From positions 124,001-188,000 of the forward strand of contig NZ_PPEG02000003.1 of NCBI RefSeq assembly GCF_002899945.2: a DNA stretch of 64,000 nt, given 5' to 3'. Under the pieces are notes generated by a model. That model searched no databases and was not told where the DNA came from. It worked only from the letters and a program-made list of their open reading frames with translations. The position numbers and the translations under genes are program-made. The stretch's first letter is position 1. Each line of letters begins with the position of its first letter. Below, one piece after another: positions 34,371 to 42,562 of the stretch. Source of the DNA: Chryseobacterium viscerum (lineage in GTDB: Bacteria > Bacteroidota > Bacteroidia > Flavobacteriales > Weeksellaceae).

Positions 34371-36170
34371 ATGATGACACGTAAAATTTTTTTTCCGGTA
34401 TTGCTCATGCTTGCGATGCTGGTACCTTCATTAATTCATCTGTCTGCACACGGATATGTACTAAGCCCTGCCTCAAGAGGATATCAGGGAAGCCTGGATA
34501 AAGCTTCGCTTGGCTATTCAGTGGCATTTGGAAAATACGGTTCTGTCATTAATGAGCCTGGTTCTCTGGAAGCGCCAAAAGGATTTCCTGCATTGGGTCC
34601 GGCAGACGGAAAGATTGCTTCTGCTAATGGAAGTATAGGAGGAGACACTACACTGGATCTCCAGACTGCCGACAGGTGGAAGAAAACCAATATCTCCACG
34701 GGTGTGAATGCCTTTATCTGGAAATACTCGGCATATCACGCGACTGCAAAATGGCATTATTACATGACAAAGCAAGGCTGGGACCCCAATAAACCTCTTT
34801 CCCGCCAGGATCTTGAACTTATTGGTACAATCGCGCATAATGGTACTCCTCCGCAGGATAATGTTTCTCATCAGATTACAGTTCCTGCCAACCGTACAGG
34901 TTACCATATTATTTTAGCGGTTTGGGATGTAGCAGATACCGTTAATGCATTCTATAATGTGATTGACGTTAACGTAACCTCCGGAACAGGAGTTTCGGCA
35001 CCTGCGACTCCTACAGGACTAACACAAGTAGGAGTAACCAGTTCTTCTGCTAAAATAAGCTGGACTCCACAGCCTGATGCGGTATCTTATACTGTTTTCC
35101 GCAATGGACAAAGCGTACAGCAGGTAAGTGGGGCTGCATTTGAAGATACAGGCTTAACTGCCAATACGGTTTATACGTACGAAATACAGGCGAAAGGCTC
35201 TTCAGGGCTCACTTCAGGGAAAAGTACACCACTCAATGTAAAAACAAACAGCGAAGGGACAATTGAAAAACCTACAGCGCCATCCAACCTCCATTCGATG
35301 GGAGCTACTGAAAACTCCGTTTCACTCATGTGGATGGCTTCGACCCATACACAAGGCATCAAAAACTATCAGGTATTTGAAAATGGGATCAAAGTAGGAG
35401 AAACCGTTCAAACAAGCTTTTCACGAGCAGGATTAACGCAAGACACGGAATATCGTTATACGGTAAGATCTGTGGCGATGAACGATCAGATTTCTGACAT
35501 GAGTAATGAATTAAAAGTCAGAACGAAGAAAATTACTCCAGGGAATGGTCAAACGTATTGTGGAGCAGAGCAGTATAATCCTGCCAATGCATATTCTACA
35601 GCCGGAGCAAAAGTTTTTTACTCTTGTAAAATCTGGAAAAACAAATGGTATGTGAATCCGGGAGAACTTCCGGGAACAAATATGGTATGGGAGGAAGTAA
35701 GTGCATGCACAGAAGGTCCAGGCTGTCAATCAAGCGGTCCGGTTACCTATTGTGGAGCACTAGAATATAGTCCGGCAAAAACGTATCCAACAGCAGGTAC
35801 AAAGGTTTTCTATGCCTGCGAGATATGGGAAAATAAATGGTATGCTAATCCAGGAGAAACTCCGGGAAGTAATGCTGTCTGGAAAGTAATCAATGCCTGC
35901 ACAGAAGGTCCGGGCTGTACGGCCGGTCTTACAAGTAGAGAAGGTGGTCTTTCAGTAATTGTATCTGATCATCTGATCAGTTTTTCACCGGAAGATTACT
36001 ATGGAAAAATGAGTAGAGTGGAGGTAATTAATCCTGGTGGACTTCAGATGCTTTCTTCTGTTAACCCAACGAAAGGCGGCATTAATATCAGCCATCTGCA
36101 GGCCGGAATTTATTTTGTGAGAATTCATTATAAAGATGGAAGCAGCATAACGAAAACGATCCGAAAGTAA
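34371..36170 (+). CDS. Secreted AA10 lytic polysaccharide monooxygenase with FN3, chitin-binding and type IX sorting domains
   Basis: The 599-residue protein has a signal peptide (1-26), then the mature HGYV N-terminus with the copper-brace His27 and a second His in SAYHATAKW near 126; the domain ends with AFYNVIDV near 200. Two fibronectin-III domains (about 210-292 and 302-387) and two closely similar CBM5/12-like modules (about 398-448 and 462-512; KWYVNPG and KWYANPG) follow. The C-terminal 70 residues (GIYFVRI, ITKTIRK) are a type IX sorting domain. It would oxidatively cleave chitin at or beyond the cell surface. It is monocistronic. Confidence 0.9.
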   Translation: MMTRKIFFPVLLMLAMLVPSLIHLSAHGYVLSPASRGYQGSLDKASLGYSVAFGKYGSVINEPGSLEAPKGFPALGPADGKIASANGSIGGDTTLDLQTADRWKKTNISTGVNAFIWKYSAYHATAKWHYYMTKQGWDPNKPLSRQDLELIGTIAHNGTPPQDNVSHQITVPANRTGYHIILAVWDVADTVNAFYNVIDVNVTSGTGVSAPATPTGLTQVGVTSSSAKISWTPQPDAVSYTVFRNGQSVQQVSGAAFEDTGLTANTVYTYEIQAKGSSGLTSGKSTPLNVKTNSEGTIEKPTAPSNLHSMGATENSVSLMWMASTHTQGIKNYQVFENGIKVGETVQTSFSRAGLTQDTEYRYTVRSVAMNDQISDMSNELKVRTKKITPGNGQTYCGAEQYNPANAYSTAGAKVFYSCKIWKNKWYVNPGELPGTNMVWEEVSACTEGPGCQSSGPVTYCGALEYSPAKTYPTAGTKVFYACEIWENKWYANPGETPGSNAVWKVINACTEGPGCTAGLTSREGGLSVIVSDHLISFSPEDYYGKMSRVEVINPGGLQMLSSVNPTKGGINISHLQAGIYFVRIHYKDGSSITKTIRK

Positions 36171-36189
36171 TAAAGAAAATTTAAAATAA

Positions 36190-36226
36190 GAATAAAACGA
36201 CCTTGTCATCAAGGTGGTTTTATTCT
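36190..36226. terminator. Terminator after the LPMO gene
   Basis: AATAAAACGACCTTG pairs with CAAGGTGGTTTTATT around a TCAT loop. Confidence 0.75.
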
Positions 36227-36308
36227 ATGAAAAACTAATTCTTTTTTAGCTTTTCCAATAAAAATATTTAACAGCCCTTAACACGGCTATTGCATTATTT
36301 TTGTTCTT

Positions 36309-36388
36309 AACGTCATACTGGAAACAGTACAATTAAATTGTTGATAATGCAGTAGAAATCCGGGCATCGAAGATGCCCGGATTTTTTA
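36309..36388 (+). ncRNA. Candidate small RNA
   Basis: A TATTTTTG box at 36296-36303 would start RNA near 36309. The next 80 bases contain TACTG-GAAA-CAGTA (a GNRA-capped hairpin, 36316-36329), a weak CAATT/AATTG hairpin, and a 13-base-pair stem ATCCGGGCATC with its complement ending in six T (36356-36387). The LPMO transcript already has a terminator upstream, so this second plus-strand terminator needs another transcript. The alternative is that it only ends the converging DUF4349 gene. The -33 box is poor. Confidence 0.4.
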
Positions 36389-36393
36389 ATCAA

Positions 36394-37287
36394 TTAATTT
36401 TTATCTTTTTTTCCAGATTTCCATTTCCTCCAAAAGAACACAATAAATGGAATGATTAAAAAGAACGGCCATAATGAAACCATGCCCAGCAGAAAACTTA
36501 CAAAACTATTCCAGCCTTCAGTCAGAGAGTCAATAAAGCGGCTTCCAAAACCGATTTTTGAAGTAGCTGAACTTCTCACTTTCTCTTTATATAAGTTCAG
36601 GTTCAGGGTGCTGTAATTCACGCGGTCATCAATAAAACGAAGCCTGCCTTCAGCCACATCAATCTCATCTTCAAGCTCCCGGATATTTTCCTGAATTTCC
36701 AGCATATCTTTCGTGGTCGCAGCACTTTTAAGCATATCCCTGTATTTTTCAAGATATATTTTTTTATTGGCCAGTTTAATGGCCACATCGGTATATTCCT
36801 CTGTCACATCATTGGATGAAATATTTTTAGACAAAACAGATCCTACTCCGTTTGAAAATGAGCTGATCAATGCATCGAAGTTTTTATGGGGTACACGGAT
36901 AATCAGAGTAAGGTTATCATCCATATCCGTATTTTGAAACTCTTCCTTTTGGATATAAGCATTGTTTTTCTTGATGATCTCATTCACCTGGTTCTGTGTT
37001 TTTTTAATATCACCCACCTGAATCTTCATATCTCCGTTTTTGATGATTTTTTTGGAGATCGTATCTGTTTTCTTTGGAGTATAAACTTCCTTGTTGGTTC
37101 CATTTTCATCGGAGGCTACCTTCTCAGAAATAGAAAGCGGTGGAGGCATAGGAGCAGGTGAAGAAGAAGGTGTTTTATCTTCGGTTAGAACTTCCGCTAG
37201 GTCGGCTTTCACTTCCTGTTTTTCACCACCTGATTTGCTGCAGTTGATCAGAATAAGACCTGATAATAGGAGAATAATGTTTTTCAT
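36394..37287 (-). CDS. DUF4349 lipoprotein
   Basis: The 297-residue protein has a lipobox signal (residues 1-16, LINC), a proline/serine-rich linker, the DUF4349 core (residues 80-245) with a central coiled coil (LEIQENIRELEDEIDVAEGRL near 195), and a C-terminal membrane helix near 265-287 followed by positive charges. Lipid anchor plus C-terminal helix would tie it to membranes at both ends. Function is unknown in the family. It is monocistronic. Confidence 0.85.
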   Translation of the reverse strand: MKNIILLLSGLILINCSKSGGEKQEVKADLAEVLTEDKTPSSSPAPMPPPLSISEKVASDENGTNKEVYTPKKTDTISKKIIKNGDMKIQVGDIKKTQNQVNEIIKKNNAYIQKEEFQNTDMDDNLTLIIRVPHKNFDALISSFSNGVGSVLSKNISSNDVTEEYTDVAIKLANKKIYLEKYRDMLKSAATTKDMLEIQENIRELEDEIDVAEGRLRFIDDRVNYSTLNLNLYKEKVRSSATSKIGFGSRFIDSLTEGWNSFVSFLLGMVSLWPFFLIIPFIVFFWRKWKSGKKDKN

Positions 37288-37455
37288 GGGTATGTTAGTT
37301 TTTTAGGGATATGATCAAAAAGTGTGCTCAAAAATGGTCATTTGTAAAAATGATTAAAATGTAAAACAAAAGAATATTGAATGCTAATTCCATAAATAGT
37401 TTTAAAACCAGCCTGAAAAATTGCTGAGACTATAAATTATTTCTATTTTTAATTC

Positions 37456-38523
37456 ATGAAAAAAAGTCTTTTAGCATTTGTGTTTTCACCATTTCTGATG
37501 TATGCCCAGGAAGCTCCGAAACTTACAGATGAGATGGCCATGAAATTGTCCGATAAACCTCTTCACTGTATCAATCAGGAATATCCGAATAAAACAGCTC
37601 ATATCATCAATAATGCAGGCGAAGTTCCTTTGACTCCTAAAGCTCTTCACCCCAGTTTTTATGGATGTTTCGACTGGCATAGCTCTGTTCATGGACATTG
37701 GATGCTTGCAAGACTTTTGAAAACAAAACCCAATCTGTCTAGTGCCAAAGAGATTGAAAAAATTCTGGATGAATCATTTCAGAAAGAAAAACTACAGACA
37801 GAAGCAGATTATTTTACTAAATATCAGCTGACAGGAACTTTCGAAAGAACCTACGGCTGGGCATGGATATTAAAACTGGATGAAGAACTGACTAATTGGG
37901 ATCATCCAAAAGCTAAAATATGGCATCAGAACCTAAAGCCACTCACTGATCAGATCCTTAAGTCGTGGAAGGTTTATCTTCCAAAACAGACCTATCCGAA
38001 CAGAACAGGAGTTCACCCCAATACAGCTTTCGCAATGGCTTTTGCAATAGATTGGGCACGAGCCAATAAAGACAAAGAATTTGAAACTCAATTGATCGAA
38101 AAGGCGAAATATTTTTTCCTGAAAGATCAGAAAACACCAGCGTATCTGGAACCTGATGGTTCGGATTTCTTTTCGCCAAGTCTTGAAATTGCAGATCTGA
38201 TGCGTAGAGTTCTTCCTCAAAAAGAATTTATAGGCTGGTTGAATAATTTCTACGAAAAAAGAAGTCTCGAAAATATTGAGAAAATCCCTGTGGTAAGTGA
38301 TCTTAGCGATTATCAGACCGTTCATTTAGTAGGACTTTCTTTCTCTAAAGCATGGTGTATGAAAGGGATCTCGAAGGCCCTTCCTGCGAATCATCCACTA
38401 AAGAAAGACTTTCAGAAAAAAGCAGATGTATTTCTTGCCAACGGATTACCTTTATTATTCCAGGGAAATTATGGAGGAGATCATTGGCTGGCAAGCTTTG
38501 CGGTGTATGCTTTGGAAGATTAA
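37456..38523 (+). CDS. DUF2891 family secreted protein
   Basis: The 355 residues start with a signal peptide (1-17, ending YAQE). The body matches DUF2891: HPSFYGCFDWHSSVHGHWML near residue 74, FERTYGWAW near 129, HPNTAFAMAFAIDWAR near 192 and a late GGDHWLASFAVYAL. It is predicted as an all-alpha toroid with conserved histidines and tryptophans, like some glycan-active enzymes, but no reaction is known. The final TAA overlaps the stop of the converging gene within TTAA. Confidence 0.85.
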   Translation: MKKSLLAFVFSPFLMYAQEAPKLTDEMAMKLSDKPLHCINQEYPNKTAHIINNAGEVPLTPKALHPSFYGCFDWHSSVHGHWMLARLLKTKPNLSSAKEIEKILDESFQKEKLQTEADYFTKYQLTGTFERTYGWAWILKLDEELTNWDHPKAKIWHQNLKPLTDQILKSWKVYLPKQTYPNRTGVHPNTAFAMAFAIDWARANKDKEFETQLIEKAKYFFLKDQKTPAYLEPDGSDFFSPSLEIADLMRRVLPQKEFIGWLNNFYEKRSLENIEKIPVVSDLSDYQTVHLVGLSFSKAWCMKGISKALPANHPLKKDFQKKADVFLANGLPLLFQGNYGGDHWLASFAVYALED

Positions 38524-38993
38524 TATTTGATCCCGATCTTCTTAAGAATAAAACCTAAAAGCCAAATCGGTCCTATCAGAAGAAACTGTAGATCTCTGAG
38601 AAAAGAAGGCTTTTTTCCTTCAATTTTATGACCTATAAATTGGAAAATCCAGGTAATAACGAAAACAGAAAGATAAACCATCCAGGACTGCTTTCCGAAA
38701 CTGATATTGGTGAGATAAATGAAGTGTTCCAATAGAAGCATGACAACAATCATTACGATGGCGATCAAAAGAGAAAGTCTGATATAGAATAAAGTGATCA
38801 AAACAATCACAAAAAGGCTTATGATGCTCATACATCCAAAGTAGGAAGCACAGAAATGAGGAGACGGAATCAGGGAAGCAAAGCCCAAAATTGTCCAGAA
38901 AATTAAAGGCACACAAATCCAGTGAATGAACTTGTTGGCCGCGTTTCTATGGCTTTTACTGTATTCTGCAAATAATAGATCAACCTTTCTCAT
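38520..38993 (-). CDS. Mpo1-like (DUF962) membrane protein
   Basis: The 157-residue protein with four hydrophobic segments carries the family signature: FAEYSKSHRNAANKFIHWICVP near the N-terminus and WIFQFIGHKIEGKKPSFLRD near residue 112, with conserved histidines. The yeast homologue Mpo1 is an iron-dependent dioxygenase that alpha-oxidises 2-hydroxy fatty acids; bacteria with hydroxy fatty acids or sphingolipids could use it likewise, which is inference. It shares four bases with the end of the DUF2891 gene. Confidence 0.85.
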   Translation of the reverse strand: MRKVDLLFAEYSKSHRNAANKFIHWICVPLIFWTILGFASLIPSPHFCASYFGCMSIISLFVIVLITLFYIRLSLLIAIVMIVVMLLLEHFIYLTNISFGKQSWMVYLSVFVITWIFQFIGHKIEGKKPSFLRDLQFLLIGPIWLLGFILKKIGIKY

Positions 38994-39031
38994 ACTGACA
39001 GGGAATTGGATTAACGCTAAAATAATAAAAT

Positions 39032-39063
39032 TTTGTAATCACTGGTAAGATTGCTTACATTTG
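39032..39063 (+). promoter_or_regulatory. Promoter of the AraC-type regulator, leaderless arrangement
   Basis: TTTG at 39032-39035 and TACATTTG at 39056-39063 are 20 bases apart. The ATG at 39068 is exactly where RNA should start. Confidence 0.7.
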
Positions 39064-39067
39064 TCTT

Positions 39068-39913
39068 ATGTCTGCCCTAGAAAAATTCGGAGTCGATATT
39101 TTTACGGAACGTAATATTTTCGAGAGAATTGCTGTCGATAAGCCTTTCCGTCCCGATAATCCTGCTTTTATTTTTATTAAATCAGGAACAATAAAACTTC
39201 GTCAGCATTTCAGTGACCTGGAAGTTTCTGCCAATATGTTTATGGTGACCGATCCGCAGACCATTTATGAAGTGGTTTCTGTGACAGACGATTTTCAGTC
39301 CCGGATGGTTTCTTATAAAAGAGAATTTATTTCGGCTTTATCATTGAAGTTTAACCGTTTGATTACCTATCGTTATTTCAGACAGCAGATGAACAAAGGC
39401 GTTCCTTTTCCTGAGGACGAAATGGAAGTTGTCTGGAAAAGTGTCAATTTCCTGAAATATATTCTGGATTCTGAGACCGAAATGCTCTATAAGAAAGAAA
39501 TGGTGGAGCATCTTTTCTCTGTTTTCTGCTATCAGATGGCGGGCATTATTTCCAAGGAAGATAACAGCTCTATGAATCAGATGTCCAGGCAGGAAGAAAT
39601 CGTGTTTGTGTTTCTTACTGATATTGCAGAACATCATCTTACAGAAAGGGCGGTCGAGTTTTACGCCGAAAGACAATCAATTACAACCAGACATCTTTCT
39701 TCCGTTGTGAAGACCATCACAGGCAAGTCTGCTAGTCAGGTCATTGCTTTAATTGTCATCAATGAGGCTAAAGTACTCTTAAACTCTTCTAGCAAACCCG
39801 TTTCAGAGATTTCTTCTATTCTCGGATTTAGCGATCAATACTCATTTTCTCACTTTTTCAAGAAACATATTGAAGTAAGCCCTACACAGTACAGGCATCA
39901 GTTTGAAAACTAA
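39068..39913 (+). CDS. AraC-family transcriptional regulator
   Basis: The 281-residue protein has an N-terminal cupin-like sensing domain (residues 20-140) and a C-terminal double helix-turn-helix (about 185-281; the SSKPVSEISSILGFSDQYSFSHFFKK segment carries the AraC signature). Regulators of this build respond to small molecules and often control an adjacent transporter; here TolC, HlyD and MFS genes follow on the same strand, so it is the likely switch of that efflux unit. The message may be leaderless. Confidence 0.88.
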   Translation: MSALEKFGVDIFTERNIFERIAVDKPFRPDNPAFIFIKSGTIKLRQHFSDLEVSANMFMVTDPQTIYEVVSVTDDFQSRMVSYKREFISALSLKFNRLITYRYFRQQMNKGVPFPEDEMEVVWKSVNFLKYILDSETEMLYKKEMVEHLFSVFCYQMAGIISKEDNSSMNQMSRQEEIVFVFLTDIAEHHLTERAVEFYAERQSITTRHLSSVVKTITGKSASQVIALIVINEAKVLLNSSSKPVSEISSILGFSDQYSFSHFFKKHIEVSPTQYRHQFEN

Positions 39914-39951
39914 AATCTTACATTTGAACATCTTTTTCCCGAAATCAAACA

Positions 39952-39982
39952 TTTGATTGATTTTGTTGTTGTTATAACTTTG
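39952..39982 (+). promoter_or_regulatory. Promoter of the efflux/iron unit
   Basis: TTTG at 39952-39955, a 19-base spacer and TAACTTTG at 39975-39982 form a perfect Bacteroidota promoter; the leader to the TolC-type ATG at 40003 is about 14 bases. The preceding AATCAAACATTTGATTGATT contains the palindrome CAAACATTTG, a possible operator for the AraC regulator. Confidence 0.75.
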
Positions 39983-40002
39983 CTTCTGTAAAACAAGGTA
40001 AA

Positions 40003-41313
40003 ATGACAAAGAAAATAAAAACAGCACTATCCGTTTTGATAGCAGCTTTTCCTGCGCTGTTTTTTTCACAACAGATCAAGCAGATGACCGCAGGTGAGGT
40101 GGCGGAACTCGCTGTTCAGAATCATCAGCAGCTTAAAGTTTCCGCACAGAACATTGGTATTGCAAAACAAAGCACAAATGTTGCTAAACTTCAGAAACTG
40201 CCCACTATCACAGCTTCTACAAGTCAGTTCTATTTAGGAGACGCGGTAGCAATCGATAAGGATTTTTCAAACTCTACAACAGTTCCTATGCCGCATTATG
40301 GAAGTTCTTATGCTGTACAGGCAACACAGCTGATCTTCAAAGGTGGATTGGTGAACAAATCGATTGAAATGGCAGGGCTTCGTGAGCAGCTTTCCGAACT
40401 GGACTTGGAGAAAAATAAGCAGGAGGTAAAATTTTTAGTGATTTCCAATTATCTGGATGTCTATAAAATCATCAACCAGGAAGATGTGTTTCAGAATAAT
40501 AAAAAGCTGGCACAGGAACGTCTTAAAAATATCCAGAAGTTCTACCAGCAGGGGATGGTAACCAGAAATGAAGTGATTCGTGGAGAGCTGGCTATCAAAA
40601 ACCTGGATCAGGGAATTTTGACCCTTTCAAATAATAAAAAAATACTTAATTATAATTTAAATATCGCGCTAGGTTTATCCTCTGACACAGAAATTGTTCC
40701 TACTGAAACTTTAAACAATAAAGAAGCAGGAATAGGGATAGATTACTATACCAATCTTGCTCATGAAAGCAGCCCATTGCTAAAATCTGCCAAGAAAAAC
40801 ATAGATGTTGCCGATAAAAATATTGAGATTATAAAAACAGATAATGCGCCTACTGTAGCCGGATTTGGAGGATATACTCTGCAAAGACCTATCACAACAA
40901 GAAACCCTGTTTTGGATATGTATTCAGGAGGCTGGCAGACCGGTGTTTCTTTGAGTTATAATATAGATACCCTGTATAAAACGAAAGAAAAAGTAAAATT
41001 AGGAACCCTGCAAAAAAATCAGGCGAATGATGCAATGACTCTGGTACAGCAGAACGTAGATATGGGAGTGAATGCAGCCTATACAAAATATCAGGAAGCG
41101 ATTCAGCAGGCGGATATCCTGAATGATTCCAAAAGACTGGCAGAAGAAAACTATAAGATTACGGAAGCCAAATATCTGAACCAACTGGCAGTACAGGCAG
41201 AAATGATTGATGCCCAAAACCAGAAACTACAGTCAGAACTTGATTATGCCAACGCTGAAATCAATGTTTTGTATCAGTATTACAACCTTTTGAAATCTAC
41301 AGGAACACTTTAA
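40003..41313 (+). CDS. TolC-family outer-membrane efflux protein
   Basis: The 436-residue protein has a signal peptide (about 1-22, ending FFSQQ) and two repeats of long helices with coiled-coil character, the TolC outer-membrane channel and periplasmic tunnel fold. It is the first gene of an export trio: HlyD follows after 24 bases and the MFS pump after that. Together they would expel a compound across both membranes. Confidence 0.92.
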   Translation: MTKKIKTALSVLIAAFPALFFSQQIKQMTAGEVAELAVQNHQQLKVSAQNIGIAKQSTNVAKLQKLPTITASTSQFYLGDAVAIDKDFSNSTTVPMPHYGSSYAVQATQLIFKGGLVNKSIEMAGLREQLSELDLEKNKQEVKFLVISNYLDVYKIINQEDVFQNNKKLAQERLKNIQKFYQQGMVTRNEVIRGELAIKNLDQGILTLSNNKKILNYNLNIALGLSSDTEIVPTETLNNKEAGIGIDYYTNLAHESSPLLKSAKKNIDVADKNIEIIKTDNAPTVAGFGGYTLQRPITTRNPVLDMYSGGWQTGVSLSYNIDTLYKTKEKVKLGTLQKNQANDAMTLVQQNVDMGVNAAYTKYQEAIQQADILNDSKRLAEENYKITEAKYLNQLAVQAEMIDAQNQKLQSELDYANAEINVLYQYYNLLKSTGTL

Positions 41314-41337
41314 TTTTTAAAACTGAAAATCAACACA

Positions 41338-42453
41338 ATGGAAAACAAGGGACAAACCACTCAAAATACAACGACAGCTCCGGCAGCATCCACTGCTGAA
41401 AACAAGAAAAAGAAAAATAAAACCAATAAAATCAGAGCCATCATCTCCAATATCATCGTTTTTTTGGTGATCGGTTTCGGATTATTCTGGTTGATCCGTG
41501 AATATTTTCATATCGGAAGCAAAACCTATACAGAAGCAGCACAGGTAGAGGAATTTATTAATCCAATTAATACCAGAGTGTCTGCTTATATCAAAGAAAT
41601 TAAATTTATTGAACACCAGCATGTAAAAAAAGGAGATACACTGGTTATTCTTGATGACCGCGAAATCATTACCCAGTTAGGACAGGCTGACGCTGCTTAT
41701 CAGAATGCCATGGCTCAGAAAACGGCCACCAGTTCCTCTGTGAACACGGTTTCCAATAACATCAACGTTATGCAGTCTAATATTGCCGGAGCAAAAGCCA
41801 GATTGTGGAATGCGGAGCAGAATTTAAATCGATATAAAAACCTTTTAGCAGCTGAAGCAGTAACAAGACAACAGTACGATCAGATAAAAACAGAATATGA
41901 TGCTCAAAAGGCTGCTTATGAAACATTAGTGAATCAAAAGCAGTCGGCAAATCTTTCCACTACCGAAGTGAAAAGCAAATTGGGAATCAATGATGCAGAG
42001 ATCAAAAGAACAAAATCTGCTTTGGATATGGCGAAAATAAATCTTTCGTATACGGTGATCACAGCGCCTTATGATGGAGTGATGGGAAGAAGAACCATCT
42101 CTGAAGGTCAGCTGATCCAGCCGGGACAGCAGGTTGCTACCATTGTTCTGAACGGTCAGAAATGGGTAACAGCCAATTTCCTGGAAAGCCAGATGCCAAA
42201 TATTAAAGTAGGAGAAAAAATAGCAATGACAGCCGATGCTTTAGGAGGACAGAAATTCGAGGGAGTCGTAACAGCCGTTTCTGCGGCTACCGGATCAAGA
42301 TATTCAAGCGTACCGACTGACAATTCCACCGGAAACTTCATCAAAGTACAACAGAGAATTCCTGTAAGAATAGAATTCACCGCTTCCAATAAAAAAGAAG
42401 ATCTGGATAAACTGAGCGCAGGAATGAATATGAATGTGAATATCGGCCAGTAA
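41338..42453 (+). CDS. HlyD/EmrA-family membrane fusion protein
   Basis: The 371-residue adaptor has a cytoplasmic tail with Thr/Ala/Lys-rich sequence (1-30), one membrane helix (about 33-57), a lipoyl half-motif (INTRVSAYIKEIKFIEHQHV near 78), a coiled-coil hairpin (about 115-215) and the second lipoyl half with SYTVITAPYDGVMGRR near 237. It would link the MFS pump with TolC. The EmrA type is favoured because the next gene is a 14-helix MFS pump. Confidence 0.92.
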   Translation: MENKGQTTQNTTTAPAASTAENKKKKNKTNKIRAIISNIIVFLVIGFGLFWLIREYFHIGSKTYTEAAQVEEFINPINTRVSAYIKEIKFIEHQHVKKGDTLVILDDREIITQLGQADAAYQNAMAQKTATSSSVNTVSNNINVMQSNIAGAKARLWNAEQNLNRYKNLLAAEAVTRQQYDQIKTEYDAQKAAYETLVNQKQSANLSTTEVKSKLGINDAEIKRTKSALDMAKINLSYTVITAPYDGVMGRRTISEGQLIQPGQQVATIVLNGQKWVTANFLESQMPNIKVGEKIAMTADALGGQKFEGVVTAVSAATGSRYSSVPTDNSTGNFIKVQQRIPVRIEFTASNKKEDLDKLSAGMNMNVNIGQ

Positions 42454-42562
42454 TTAAAAGATTTAATCATTGAAAGATTAAAAGATTGGAAAATACGGAC
42501 GTTAAGCTGAAAACTTTCAGCCACTAACTTCTAGTTTCTAACCTCTAACTTCTAAATTAATC
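42454..42562 (+). repeat. AAAGATT/TTCTAAC repeat-like spacer
   Basis: After the HlyD stop come TTAAAAGATTTAATCATTG and further AAAGATT units, and later CTAACTTCTAGTTTCTAACC-type pyrimidine units. This is the same skewed layout as the larger elements, inside an apparent operon. No gene is present. Confidence 0.5.
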
